Positions 35,502-44,026 of a stretch of 64,000 bases of DNA are shown in pieces (the first letter of the stretch is position 1; each line of letters begins with the position of its first letter). The translations under genes were made by a program, and so were the position numbers. The DNA lies in NCBI GenBank assembly GCA_963621245.1, contig CAVFCW010000012.1, forward strand, positions 3,553-67,552. Reading direction: 5' to 3'. This stretch comes from SIG603 sp963621245. Lineage in GTDB: Bacteria; Bacillota; Clostridia; Oscillospirales; Acutalibacteraceae. The notes below the pieces were generated by a model. The model worked only from the letters and a program-made list of their open reading frames with translations. It searched no databases and was not told the origin of the DNA.

Positions 35502-36206
35502 TTATATTAAGCCGAACAGAACATACGGACGTTCCGCAAGCCAAAGCATAGCATTGCACAGATAATTCTCCGCAATATTAAGCGGCGTGTTTAAAGCACC
35601 GGAAAGCAAAATCACAAAGAAAACCATTACGATTATATTCTGATATCTGTAATAGGTGTACATTCCATTGTCGCTCAAAAACGCTGCAACTATTCTTGAA
35701 CCGTCAAGCGGCGGAATAGGAATAAAGTTAAATACAGCAAGAGAAACATTAACCGTTATGTAAGAGCTCAAAAAATAATAAAGAAAATATGTAACGACAT
35801 TAGTGTGATTAGAGAGAATAAAGATCACATACGGCACGAAAATAATTGCGCCTACCAGTGCAGCCAACAAATTAGCCAAAGGACCCGCTAAAGCAACCAA
35901 TGCCATATCTCTTTTTGGATTTTTGAAATTTCTTGCGTTTACCTGTACAGGCTTCGCCCAACCGATGCCGAAAAGCAGAAGCCACAGCGCACCCATAGGA
36001 TCAAGACTTGCAAGCGGATTTAAAGTGAGTCGCTTATCCCATTTGGGAGTGTTATCTCCAAGCTTTACAGCAACAATGCCGTGAGCACATTCGTGTAGTG
36101 GAAGAATTACAATCGCAACAAAAAGAACCGATATAATTTGAGCTAAAATTGCGGTAAGATCTACATGACCCCCGGAAAACATTGTTCGAATCGCACTGAA
36201 AAGCAT
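35502..36206 (-). CDS. Site-2 protease family (M50) membrane metalloprotease
   Basis: A 234-residue intramembrane protease-like protein with about five membrane segments. The zinc motif is HECAHG (about 40-45), an HExxH form, and the third ligand lies in IPPLDGSRI (about 168-176). Small M50 proteins of this type sit before scpA in many Firmicutes. The substrate is unknown. AAGGAG lies just before the ATG. Confidence 0.92.
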   Translation of the reverse strand: MLFSAIRTMFSGGHVDLTAILAQIISVLFVAIVILPLHECAHGIVAVKLGDNTPKWDKRLTLNPLASLDPMGALWLLLFGIGWAKPVQVNARNFKNPKRDMALVALAGPLANLLAALVGAIIFVPYVIFILSNHTNVVTYFLYYFLSSYITVNVSLAVFNFIPIPPLDGSRIVAAFLSDNGMYTYYRYQNIIVMVFFVILLSGALNTPLNIAENYLCNAMLWLAERPYVLFGLI

Positions 36207-36447
36207 CGCAAGTCTCCTTAAATATGAAAGATTAAGTTTTATTTCGTACTGAAATTATCACATTCCAATATTAAACTGATATGAACAAAAGTAAATTTTA
36301 CCAAATTTAGCCTCGTTCCCGAAAAGTATAATACAAATCAAAAAAAAACTCAATTACTTTCAAAAAATATCTTGCATTTTAATAAATAATCTGTTAAAAT
36401 ATCAACTGTTGTAAATTAGAGAGTTACCTTTAAGGAGGTGCAGCACT
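36207..36447. other. Divergent intergenic region between M50 protease and rpmB
   Basis: It holds the rpmB promoter (36372-36400) on the plus strand and, for the protease, a candidate TGtGATAAT box on the minus strand near 36267-36272 with a poor -35. No gene or structured RNA was recognised. Confidence 0.6.
36372..36400 (+). promoter_or_regulatory. Promoter of rpmB
   Basis: TTGCAT (36372-36377), 17 bases, TAAAAT (36395-36400) preceded by TGT (extended -10). The -35 and spacing equal those of the rplS promoter. Confidence 0.72.
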
Positions 36448-36636
36448 ATGGCAAAATGCGAATTTTGCGGCAAGGACGTATCTTTCGGTATCAAGGTTTC
36501 CCACTCACACAGACGTTCTAACAGAACTTGGAAGCCCAATATCAGACGTGTTAAGGCAATTGTAAACGGTACACCAAAGCATGTTTACGCCTGCACCCGT
36601 TGCTTACGTTCAGGTAAAGTTACCCGCGCAATCTGA
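36448..36636 (+). CDS. rpmB: 50S ribosomal protein L28
   Basis: A 62-residue L28 with a zinc-binding form: CEFCGK at the start and CTRCLRSGKV near the end, so the C+ paralogue type. The ATG follows a near-perfect AAGGAGGTG. The gene stands alone on the plus strand with its own promoter and terminator. Confidence 0.97.
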   Translation: MAKCEFCGKDVSFGIKVSHSHRRSNRTWKPNIRRVKAIVNGTPKHVYACTRCLRSGKVTRAI

Positions 36637-36650
36637 TTGCAGAAAAGTTC

Positions 36651-36680
36651 AGGAGCCTTTTAAAGGCTCCTTTTTTCTTT
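36651..36680 (+). terminator. Terminator of rpmB
   Basis: Stem AGGAGCCTT/AAGGCTCCT with a 3-base loop followed by TTTTTCTTT. Only the plus strand has the U tract. Confidence 0.92.
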
Positions 36681-37551
36681 ATCCAAACGGTCTACTTTTG
36701 GTATAGACGCTGATGTTATCGGCGTCTATTTTTTTATTCACAAAACCGTTTATAATTTTCTCTGCGGCAGACGCAGACTCTTCAAAAAGCTCAAAGAAAT
36801 CGGCAGTATTATTGTCATTTCCCCACTCGGCTTTGTTTGTATTGGCATAGTCTTCTTCCATGCTCTCGAGTATCGGTCTGATATGACAGGAGATTGTGTG
36901 AGCCTTACCGGACTCAATTTTGCAAACAAGCTGTTTTTTAATACCTGTTCTGTCATTTAAGAGTGCAAAAACCTTTTTTGTGTCCTCAAAAGCTTCAACC
37001 ATTTGAGCATCGCTCACTTTTATGTTCAGCACATCATCGAGCACATACTTCCACAGTCTTCCAATCTGATTTAAAGAGGCTACATCACACTCCACAAGTG
37101 ACTTAAGACTCTTTTTACCCGGTAATTCGCCTGTTTCACTGCGTAACATAATGGTATCAAGCGCAGATTCAATCTCATTATGCAATGTGTTCAAGTTTTC
37201 TTTTGGATGCGACTCAAGTAAAATCTCAGACTTTGCATTTATGTAGGGATGCGTTATAGAATCAATCGCATAGTGACACAAAAATCCATAAAAATAAGAG
37301 AATAATGTCTCCGTAGGATGGTTATTACAATAGCCATACATTGACATAACAACTTTATCGGCATCGGCTTCATGAACTTTATTTCCAAGTTTTTCCAAAC
37401 TTTCGCCTTTCATCCACGGAAAATATCTGTGACAAAAGAGGAAATCAGGGCCTTGCGCTCCAAGATAATAAGCTTTTTTGTTATTAACTTTAACCTTAAT
37501 GTTCTTCAGCACCTTATCGGAGTGAAGATAATGTACAATTGCAGCAGGCAT
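36679..37551 (-). CDS. Zinc-dependent phospholipase C family protein
   Basis: A 290-residue protein of the zinc-dependent phospholipase C fold. It starts MPAAIVHYLHSDKVL and has the histidine/aspartate pattern GAQGPDFLFCHRYFPW, CHYAIDSITHPY and HNEIESALD that would bind metal. No signal peptide is seen, unlike secreted toxins, so an intracellular role is likely; many clostridial members are uncharacterised. It lies 9 bases after the RluA-type gene. Confidence 0.85.
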   Translation of the reverse strand: MPAAIVHYLHSDKVLKNIKVKVNNKKAYYLGAQGPDFLFCHRYFPWMKGESLEKLGNKVHEADADKVVMSMYGYCNNHPTETLFSYFYGFLCHYAIDSITHPYINAKSEILLESHPKENLNTLHNEIESALDTIMLRSETGELPGKKSLKSLVECDVASLNQIGRLWKYVLDDVLNIKVSDAQMVEAFEDTKKVFALLNDRTGIKKQLVCKIESGKAHTISCHIRPILESMEEDYANTNKAEWGNDNNTADFFELFEESASAAEKIINGFVNKKIDADNISVYTKSRPFG

Positions 37552-37560
37552 TATATACTC

Positions 37561-38430
37561 CTATTCTCCGTTACACAAGTTAGGAAAAGACTTTTTCATA
37601 TCGTCAGGAAAAGCGGTATCAATCAATTTTTCATAACCGATAACCGGATTTTTCACCAATACAGTTTTGCAGTGAAGTGCTTGTCTTGAAATGAGGTCTA
37701 AAGAACCTCCGTACAAATCATCGCCGCACAGCGGATGGCCAAGAAAAGACATATGAACTCTGATTTGGTGAGTTCTGCCTGTAAAGAGTTTAAACTTTAC
37801 AAGACTCAGATTTTCGCTTGTTTCTACTGCCTTAAAAGCAGTTATGGCTGTTTCGCCTTCTTCTCCGGCTTCACGTCTTATTTTACTGCTGTCCGCCAAT
37901 TTGATTTTATACGAGACCATGCCATCACCAAGGGTTTCCCCTTCACACACCGCATAATAGAACTTTTCTATTACTGTTGAATTCATAATCAGCGGATCTT
38001 TTGCAATCACAACAACTCCGGTCGTATCCTTATCCAAACGATAGAAGGGCCTGAAAACCAAGCTTTTGCCAAGCTTAGCATAGCACCCGCAAACACTCGA
38101 CAAGAGATTTTCCTTTACATCTCCACACTTGTAAACTGTCATACCGGCAGGTTTATTTACATACAGATAGTAATCGTCCTCATATATAATCTCAGGCTCG
38201 ATTTCAGAAAAATCATACGTCTTCTCTTCGTCAGTAAAATTAATGCAAAGTATATCGCCTTTACACAGCCTATCTACAACAATAGCATGTTTGGAATTAA
38301 GAAGTATACCGTCTTCCATAGCCTTTAATTTTTTTATCTTTCTGGAAGATATCTGCAAAACCTTACGCAAATAATCCTTAATTAAAAAGCCGTCATACTG
38401 AGCTGTTATTTCAGATTCTATACGGCTCAT
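37561..38430 (-). CDS. RluA-family pseudouridine synthase
   Basis: A 289-residue RluA/RluD-type enzyme with an N-terminal S4-like region (to about 70) and the catalytic motif FYRLDKDTTGVVVIAKD, plus KLFTGRTHQIRVHMSFLGHPL. The target may be rRNA or tRNA and cannot be told from sequence. It overlaps ispA by 4 bases. Confidence 0.92.
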   Translation of the reverse strand: MSRIESEITAQYDGFLIKDYLRKVLQISSRKIKKLKAMEDGILLNSKHAIVVDRLCKGDILCINFTDEEKTYDFSEIEPEIIYEDDYYLYVNKPAGMTVYKCGDVKENLLSSVCGCYAKLGKSLVFRPFYRLDKDTTGVVVIAKDPLIMNSTVIEKFYYAVCEGETLGDGMVSYKIKLADSSKIRREAGEEGETAITAFKAVETSENLSLVKFKLFTGRTHQIRVHMSFLGHPLCGDDLYGGSLDLISRQALHCKTVLVKNPVIGYEKLIDTAFPDDMKKSFPNLCNGE

Positions 38431-39296
38431 TTGTTTCTTGTAGCCAAATTAATGGCAAAAGACTTTAATTTCTGAATTTTAGATTCGTCAAAAACTTCAA
38501 GTGCCTTTACAGCACTTTCTGTAAATGATTCTACCAACCCCTGAGCTTTATCAAGTCCATACAAAGTTACATAGTTTTTTCTGTTATTTGTGCTGTCAAC
38601 ACCAATGTTCTTTCCCATTATGTCGGCGTCACCGATAACATCAAGAATATCGTCACGAATCTGAAAAGCAAGTCCGACACCCATCGAAAAATTCTCTGCT
38701 GCTTCAATCTCTTCGGTATTTCCACCAGCAGCTATAACGCCCATTACACAAGCTGCCATAATTAAGCAAACGGTTTTTCCAATTACCATATCGTTAAGTT
38801 CTTCTAAACTGATATCATGGTTCTCTGAGGCAAGATCTATGCACTGCCCGCCTATCATTCCGTCTGCGCCCGAGCGTTTTGCAAGATAAGCGGCACAGTT
38901 AAGCGCTCTCTCAGTTCCCAATGCCTCGACACTGTTCTGACTTAACAGTAACTCAAAAGCTCTTGTGAGCAATCCGTCACCGGCAAGAAGCGCAATATCC
39001 TCACCGTAAACCTTATGGTTTGATGGTCTGCCTCTTCTCATATCATCATTATCCATACAAGGCAAATCATCGTGAATAAGAGAATATGTGTGAATCATTT
39101 CAACGGCAGCAGCAGGAAACACATATCCGTCGCCTTCACCCGAGCAAGCTTTGTAAAAGAGCTCTGTAAGCATTGGGCGAACCCTCTTTCCGGAGCCAAA
39201 AACACTGTATGACATAGCATCATAAATATTCTGAGCATACTGTGAACCGCTGTTATTCAGTGCTGACTTTAATAAACTTTCAATAATATCACTCAT
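38427..39296 (-). CDS. ispA: Polyprenyl synthetase (geranylgeranyl/farnesyl diphosphate synthase)
   Basis: Makes C15 (farnesyl) diphosphate from IPP and DMAPP for undecaprenyl and quinone synthesis. The two aspartate-rich motifs are DDLPCMDNDD (first) and QIRDDILDVIGD (second) in 289 residues. The xseA-xseB-ispA order is conserved in Firmicutes, which supports IspA over a longer-chain synthase. It overlaps xseB by 8 bases. Confidence 0.95.
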   Translation of the reverse strand: MSDIIESLLKSALNNSGSQYAQNIYDAMSYSVFGSGKRVRPMLTELFYKACSGEGDGYVFPAAAVEMIHTYSLIHDDLPCMDNDDMRRGRPSNHKVYGEDIALLAGDGLLTRAFELLLSQNSVEALGTERALNCAAYLAKRSGADGMIGGQCIDLASENHDISLEELNDMVIGKTVCLIMAACVMGVIAAGGNTEEIEAAENFSMGVGLAFQIRDDILDVIGDADIMGKNIGVDSTNNRKNYVTLYGLDKAQGLVESFTESAVKALEVFDESKIQKLKSFAINLATRNK

Positions 39297-39501
39297 TATC
39301 GGTATCTTCCTTTGGCAATGAAATCACTTTTATTTTTTGTTCAGCATTTTCAAGCATTTTGTAGCAGGCGGCAGTAAGCTTAGCCCCTTCTTCATAAAGC
39401 TTGACTGATTCATCAAGAGAGCTTGTGCCTTCCTCTAAAAGCGACACAATTTCTCTGATTCGTTCAATAGAGTTTTCAAAATTCTGTTTTTTTGTTGCCA
39501 T
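39289..39501 (-). CDS. xseB: Exodeoxyribonuclease VII small subunit
   Basis: A 70-residue helical protein with the XseB core FENSIERIREIVSLLEEG and SLDESVKLYEEGAKL. The ATG at 39501 has GAGGA upstream and lies one base after xseA. With XseA it degrades single-stranded DNA. Confidence 0.95.
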   Translation of the reverse strand: MATKKQNFENSIERIREIVSLLEEGTSSLDESVKLYEEGAKLTAACYKMLENAEQKIKVISLPKEDTDNE

Positions 39502-39502
39502 A

Positions 39503-40705
39503 TTATTCCTCATTCAGAGAGATTTCATAAACTTTGGCGGTAACATCGCCATTGTGCATTTTTATCTCAATACTGTCACCAACCGAAAGCATATCGGCGT
39601 CTGCAATATATTTTCCGTCCTTAGAAACAACACTGTATCCCCTAAGAAGCGTATTAAGTGGATTAAGAGCCTCCAACTTGCCGTAAAGCTCGGAAAGAGA
39701 ACTCATCTCACTTTGCCTTTTGGCACAAATCAAACGTTTCATCTCCGCTGACAACTTTTCAAGCTCTTGCTTATATCCCGACCAAAGCGTTTGAGGGGAT
39801 TTTAATGTCTTGTCTAGACTGAGCAAATCAAGCTGCTGATATTTTGAATTTATTATCGTTTTCGTCTTGCCCCTCATATAATCGAGCGTTGAAGTCAAAG
39901 AACCCAAAACTTCCTTTATATCAGGTGTTGCAAGCTCTGCCGCAGCACTCGGTGTCGGTGCTCTGAGGTCGGAAACAAAATCGCAAATCGTAAAATCTGT
40001 CTCATGTCCGACAGCAGATATAACAGGCACTTTCGAATCGAAAATTACTCTTGCAAGTTTTTCACTGTTAAACGCCCACAAATCTTCTATCGATCCGCCG
40101 CCTCTGCCTATAATAATGACATCAATATCATCCAGCGTGTTGGCAAACCGAACCGCTCTGCAAAGTTGCCCTTCCGCAAATTCGCCTTGAACCGAACAAG
40201 GAATAAGCTGAATCTCTGCAATAGACCATCGTCTGCCAATTATATTCTCAATATCACGCACGGCAGCACCTGTTTCTGATGTGATAACAGCAATTCGCAT
40301 AGGATACTGAGGAACTGGCCTTGAATGTTCAAACAGACCTTCTTTATATAATTTCTCTTTTAACTGTTCATATGCTATATGCAGTGCTCCAACGCCGTCA
40401 GGCTGCATGCTTTTTACTATTATCTGATACTGTCCGCTTGGCTCATAAACGGTAATTCTTCCCGAAACAATAACCTTCATCCCGTCATAAGGTTTAAACT
40501 TCAAACGTTTCGCAGAATCTGAAAACATTACTGCTTTCAAAACACTTTTTGAATCCTTAAGCGAAAAATAAAGGTGTCCCGTTCTGTAATGATCGGTAAA
40601 ATTGGAAATCTCACCAGTCAATATAATGTTATTTAATATTTTATCTCCGTCAATAATCGAATGTATATACGTATTGACCTGAGAAACCGTCAAAATGTTA
40701 TTCAT
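39503..40705 (-). CDS. xseA: Exodeoxyribonuclease VII large subunit
   Basis: The 400-residue catalytic subunit has an N-terminal OB fold (LTVSQVNTYIHSIIDGD then ILTGEISNF) and the ExoVII core with ITSETGAAVRDIENI, IIIGRGGGSIEDLWAFN and AVGHETDFTICDFVSDLRAPTPSAAAEL split over about 130-270. The ATG at 40705 overlaps the TsaD-like gene by 8 bases. A longer in-frame start was rejected. Confidence 0.96.
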   Translation of the reverse strand: MNNILTVSQVNTYIHSIIDGDKILNNIILTGEISNFTDHYRTGHLYFSLKDSKSVLKAVMFSDSAKRLKFKPYDGMKVIVSGRITVYEPSGQYQIIVKSMQPDGVGALHIAYEQLKEKLYKEGLFEHSRPVPQYPMRIAVITSETGAAVRDIENIIGRRWSIAEIQLIPCSVQGEFAEGQLCRAVRFANTLDDIDVIIIGRGGGSIEDLWAFNSEKLARVIFDSKVPVISAVGHETDFTICDFVSDLRAPTPSAAAELATPDIKEVLGSLTSTLDYMRGKTKTIINSKYQQLDLLSLDKTLKSPQTLWSGYKQELEKLSAEMKRLICAKRQSEMSSLSELYGKLEALNPLNTLLRGYSVVSKDGKYIADADMLSVGDSIEIKMHNGDVTAKVYEISLNEE

Positions 40706-41645
40706 TGTTCTTTTTGTCCGCAAGCATTGCAAGCACAGCTATACCGAAAGCATTATCGGCTGAAAAAGCTGGCTTTGCAAAAAGAGCACCGTACTTTTTC
40801 TGCATTCTTTCTCTTAATAAAGAGTTTGAAGAAACTCCTCCGCTAAAAAGCAATGGGAGCTTGCCGTATTTTTCTTGTAACGCGCTAACGGACTTATCAA
40901 TCGTTGCACAAATATACTCCAAGCAGTACCTTGAAACGTACTCTTTGGATTTTCCTTGATTTATAAGGTTCTCGCATTTATTTTGAAGTCCGGAAAGATT
41001 AAAGTCGGCTCCGTTTACAGAGGGATGCATTTTTTCTTTAAACTCAACTTTTCTTGCCATTTCGTCGAGATATTTCCCCGCAGGAAATGGAAACCCCAAC
41101 TTAACACCGATTCTGTCTATCGCCTGACCTGCTTTCAAATCGAGTGAAGAACACACAAGGCGGGCGTTCGGTAATCCGTTTTCATCCGGTTCAACCAAGA
41201 GTCCTTCGCTTGTTCCTCCAGAAAGATGGTACGCTAAAATCTGCTCGTTTAAAAGGTCAAGTCTGTCGGCAGAGTAAAGAGCCGCCGCAATATGTCCCTG
41301 TTGATGCGAAAAAAAGTAACAGGGTACACCGAGTGTATCGCTCAGTGTTTCCGCAAGCATTTTCCCAACCAAAAAACAAGGCATATACGAACCTTCAACT
41401 GCTCTTGGCGATACAGATACGCCGATAGAGGTTAACTCTTTTAGTGATACCCCTTTCTGCAACTGAGCAACAGCCGTCTTAAAAACCCCGTTTAGCTGTC
41501 GCACATGGTGGAAAACAGCGTCACTCTGTCTCAAGCCGATTTCTCCCTCTTTAACATGCAGAAGCTTTTTGGCATTTATTTCAATATTCTCGCCGTATAT
41601 TGCAACCGATGTGGTGTAATTGCTTGTGTCTATTCCGAGATACAA
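40698..41645 (-). CDS. TsaD-like (Kae1 domain) paralogue of unknown role
   Basis: A 315-residue ASKHA-fold protein starting YLGIDTSNYTTSVAIYG with HQQGHIAAAL, part of the metal-binding HxxGH of TsaD. It is shorter than true TsaD and fits the clostridial 'Kae1-like domain' group found near xseA and nusB. Whether it makes t6A is doubtful; the real tsaD should be elsewhere with tsaB and tsaE. The start is TTG at 41645, one base after nusB, with GGAGAG upstream. Confidence 0.8.
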   Translation of the reverse strand: MYLGIDTSNYTTSVAIYGENIEINAKKLLHVKEGEIGLRQSDAVFHHVRQLNGVFKTAVAQLQKGVSLKELTSIGVSVSPRAVEGSYMPCFLVGKMLAETLSDTLGVPCYFFSHQQGHIAAALYSADRLDLLNEQILAYHLSGGTSEGLLVEPDENGLPNARLVCSSLDLKAGQAIDRIGVKLGFPFPAGKYLDEMARKVEFKEKMHPSVNGADFNLSGLQNKCENLINQGKSKEYVSRYCLEYICATIDKSVSALQEKYGKLPLLFSGGVSSNSLLRERMQKKYGALFAKPAFSADNAFGIAVLAMLADKKNNE

Positions 41646-41646
41646 A

Positions 41647-42072
41647 TTACTCTCCGTCCTTTTTGCAAACGACATCCGACTTGGAAATTGTGCCGAGAAC
41701 ACCGTTGATATAGGATGAATCTCCATCGTCACCGTATTTCTTGGCAAGCTCGACAGCTTCGTTTATGGTTATTCCGACAGGAATATCACTCTCAAACATA
41801 AGCTCGTAGACCGCAAGTCTTAAGACGGATAAGCTGACCTTAGAAAGTCTCTTAATGCTCCAACCTCTTATATTTGCGGAAATTACCTCATCAAGTTTGT
41901 CGATATTATCAACAACACCCTGAGCAAGTTTTCTGCCAAACAGATCAAGAGAAATTTCTCTCGAATCGAGTGCATTATCTATGATTTCATCAAGCTCGGC
42001 ACCTGTTACGGAATTTTCAAATATAAGTACAAATGCTGTCTCTCGCTGTTCTCTTCTCTTTGATTTAGCCAT
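41647..42072 (-). CDS. nusB: Transcription antitermination factor NusB
   Basis: NusB binds boxA RNA with S10 for rRNA antitermination. The 141-residue helical protein starts KRREQRETAFVLIFENSV and has the conserved VLRLAVYELMFESDIPVGITINEAVELAKKYGD split across 92-124. It is the first gene of the nusB-TsaD-like-xseA-xseB-ispA unit. Confidence 0.96.
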   Translation of the reverse strand: MAKSKRREQRETAFVLIFENSVTGAELDEIIDNALDSREISLDLFGRKLAQGVVDNIDKLDEVISANIRGWSIKRLSKVSLSVLRLAVYELMFESDIPVGITINEAVELAKKYGDDGDSSYINGVLGTISKSDVVCKKDGE

Positions 42073-42217
42073 TGTTATTTTCCTAATCTATATTAATTAT
42101 TTTTACATAGATATTACCACATATTTTCTTATTTTACAATATTTCTTTCTCTATGTATTCTCCCAAATATTTTAATGAAAGCACGATAGCAGTAACAAAT
42201 TTATTCCTCACAGACTT

Positions 42218-42258
42218 CAAGAATGAGCAACCGCTTCTATTGCGATTGCTCATTCTTA
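42218..42258 (-). terminator. Terminator-like hairpin after the repeat-protein gene
   Basis: A 10-bp stem GAATGAGCAA/TTGCTCATTC (42221-42230 and 42246-42255) with inner CGC/GCG pairs, 14 bases past the stop. The U tract is short (TTCTTG). Confidence 0.7.
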
Positions 42259-42271
42259 GTCTACTTATAAT

Positions 42272-43126
42272 TTACTTTTTGACTGTTACCGATTTTACCG
42301 AGCTCCAAGAGGAATAAACCGTCTTCGACTTATCGACAGATCTTATTCTTACATAGTACTTTTTGCCACTTTTTAAACCTGTTTGTGTTTTGCTTGTAGT
42401 TGAATTACTGTAAACATAAATGGTTTTTGTAGTCGAATCAGTAAATTTCGAGCTTGTTGAGTACTGAATTTGATAATAATCCGTACTTGTGTTTTTTCCC
42501 CAAGTGACTTTAATTTGACCTTTCTTTGGACTTGAAACAGTTTTAATAGAAGTTGCATTCGGTAATATCTTCACGGTTACCGTTTTACTTGCAGCTTTAT
42601 AACTGCTTGTCTCGGCAGATTTTACGGTTATTTTAACTGTTCCCGGCTTCAATCCTTTAATTCTACCGTTAGAGTAAACCTTTGCAACAGAGCTGTTTGA
42701 TGAAGAATATGTTACTTTTCCTTTTGCTCCGCTGACTGATGTAGAAACAACCTTTCCTATATTTACAGATGTCGGAGCAGTAAATTTCAGACTCTGAGAG
42801 TATTTATCTTTAATGGTAAAGTTTGCTTTTACAGTTCCGCTGTAAGGTACATTCCCACTCTTTGCCGTTATTGTGACTGTCGCCGTTCCTATTTTCGTGT
42901 TGTTGGTATAGCTTATTTCATAATACGAACTGCTGACAGTAGTGCTTCCGTATTTCAAAGTTACAGTCGGTTTAAGAGCGCTTCCTGTATAAATTTTGCT
43001 TGTGTAACTTAATGTAACAGTACATTTAGAGAGATCTGTTTTTGCCTTCTTAGTACCTGTTTGAGTTACTGTGTTCGTTACTCCGCAACCGTTTTCACAC
43101 TTCGCAGTTTTTGTGCCGTCTTTCAC
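42272..43126 (-). CDS. C-terminal half of a secreted repeat protein (Ig-like and Fn3 domains), cut off by an upstream stop
   Basis: A 284-residue reading from an internal ATG. It has an Ig/MBG-like beta domain (SLS TYTSKIYTGSALKPTVTL region), a BIG_2-type domain with GKVTYSSSNSSVAKV, then a fibronectin type III domain (QIKVTWGKNTSTDYYQIQYS) to the end. The frame is continuous with the upstream half through the TAA at 43187-43189, so this is the tail of one longer surface protein. The piece lacks a signal peptide, and as it stands it is unlikely to be exported or even translated. Confidence 0.8.
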   Translation of the reverse strand: MKDGTKTAKCENGCGVTNTVTQTGTKKAKTDLSKCTVTLSYTSKIYTGSALKPTVTLKYGSTTVSSSYYEISYTNNTKIGTATVTITAKSGNVPYSGTVKANFTIKDKYSQSLKFTAPTSVNIGKVVSTSVSGAKGKVTYSSSNSSVAKVYSNGRIKGLKPGTVKITVKSAETSSYKAASKTVTVKILPNATSIKTVSSPKKGQIKVTWGKNTSTDYYQIQYSTSSKFTDSTTKTIYVYSNSTTSKTQTGLKSGKKYYVRIRSVDKSKTVYSSWSSVKSVTVKK

Positions 43127-43168
43127 ATAAGTTGCATTGTTATCAGAAACATACTTTTTAAAGCTATG

Positions 43169-44026
43169 ACCTGTAGCCTCAACTTCTTACTGAGCTACTA
43201 AAACTTCTCCGCAAACTGAACAGTGCTTGCCTTCGGTTAAGCCTGCTTCTGTGCATGTTGGTGCTACGGCTTCGTCTGTTACCTCTGTATGACCTGTAGC
43301 CTCAATTTCTCCCTGTGAAACTAGAACTTCTCCGCAAACTGAACAATGCTTTCCTTCAGTTAAACCTTTTTCTGTACATGTCGGTGCAATTGCCTCATCT
43401 ATAACTTCTGTATGACCTGTCGCATCAACCTCTTTCTGAGAAACTAAAACTTCACCGCAAACTGAGCAGTGTTTGCCTTCAGTTAAGCCTTTTTCTGTGC
43501 ATGTTGGTGCAACAGCTTCGTCTGTAACTTCTGTATGACCTGTTGCTTCAACTTCTTCCTGGGCTAATAAGATTTTACCGCAAACTGAACAGTGTTTGCC
43601 TTCGGTTAAGCCTTTTTCTGTACATGTCGGTGCAATTGCCTCGTCTATAACTTCTGTATGACCTGTTGCTTCAACTTCTTCCTGTGAAACTAGGACTTTA
43701 CCACAAGCTGAGCAGTGTTTGCCTTCAGTTAAGCCTTTTTCTGTGCATGTTGGTGCTACTGCTTCATCTGTTACTTCAGTATGTCCCGTTGCTTCAACTT
43801 CTTCCTGGGCTACTAAAACTTCACCGCATACGGAACAGTGTTTACCCTCAGTTAAACCTTTTTCCGTACATGTCGGTGCTACAGCTTCATCTGTTACCTC
43901 TGTATGGCCTGCTTCAATTTCTTCCTGTGCTACTAAAACTTTACCGCACACGGAACAGTGCTTGCCCTCGGTCAAACCTGACTCTGTGCAAGTCGGTGCA
44001 ACTGCCTCGTCTATAACCTCTGTGTG
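43169..44026 (-). repeat. Seven tandem copies of a 41-residue cysteine repeat
   Basis: 858 bases code seven near-identical units beginning HTEVxDEAxAPTCT and ending EExEATG, six of 41 residues and the first of 40. Each has CT and a CSVCG knuckle. The DNA copies differ mostly at silent sites, so they are old enough to drift but similar enough to recombine. The seventh copy holds the stop codon. Confidence 0.95.

Noticed and set aside
43169..44026. Regular repeats that could suggest a CRISPR array
   Set aside because: The repeats are 123 bases, in frame and without unique spacers; they code a 41-residue protein unit.
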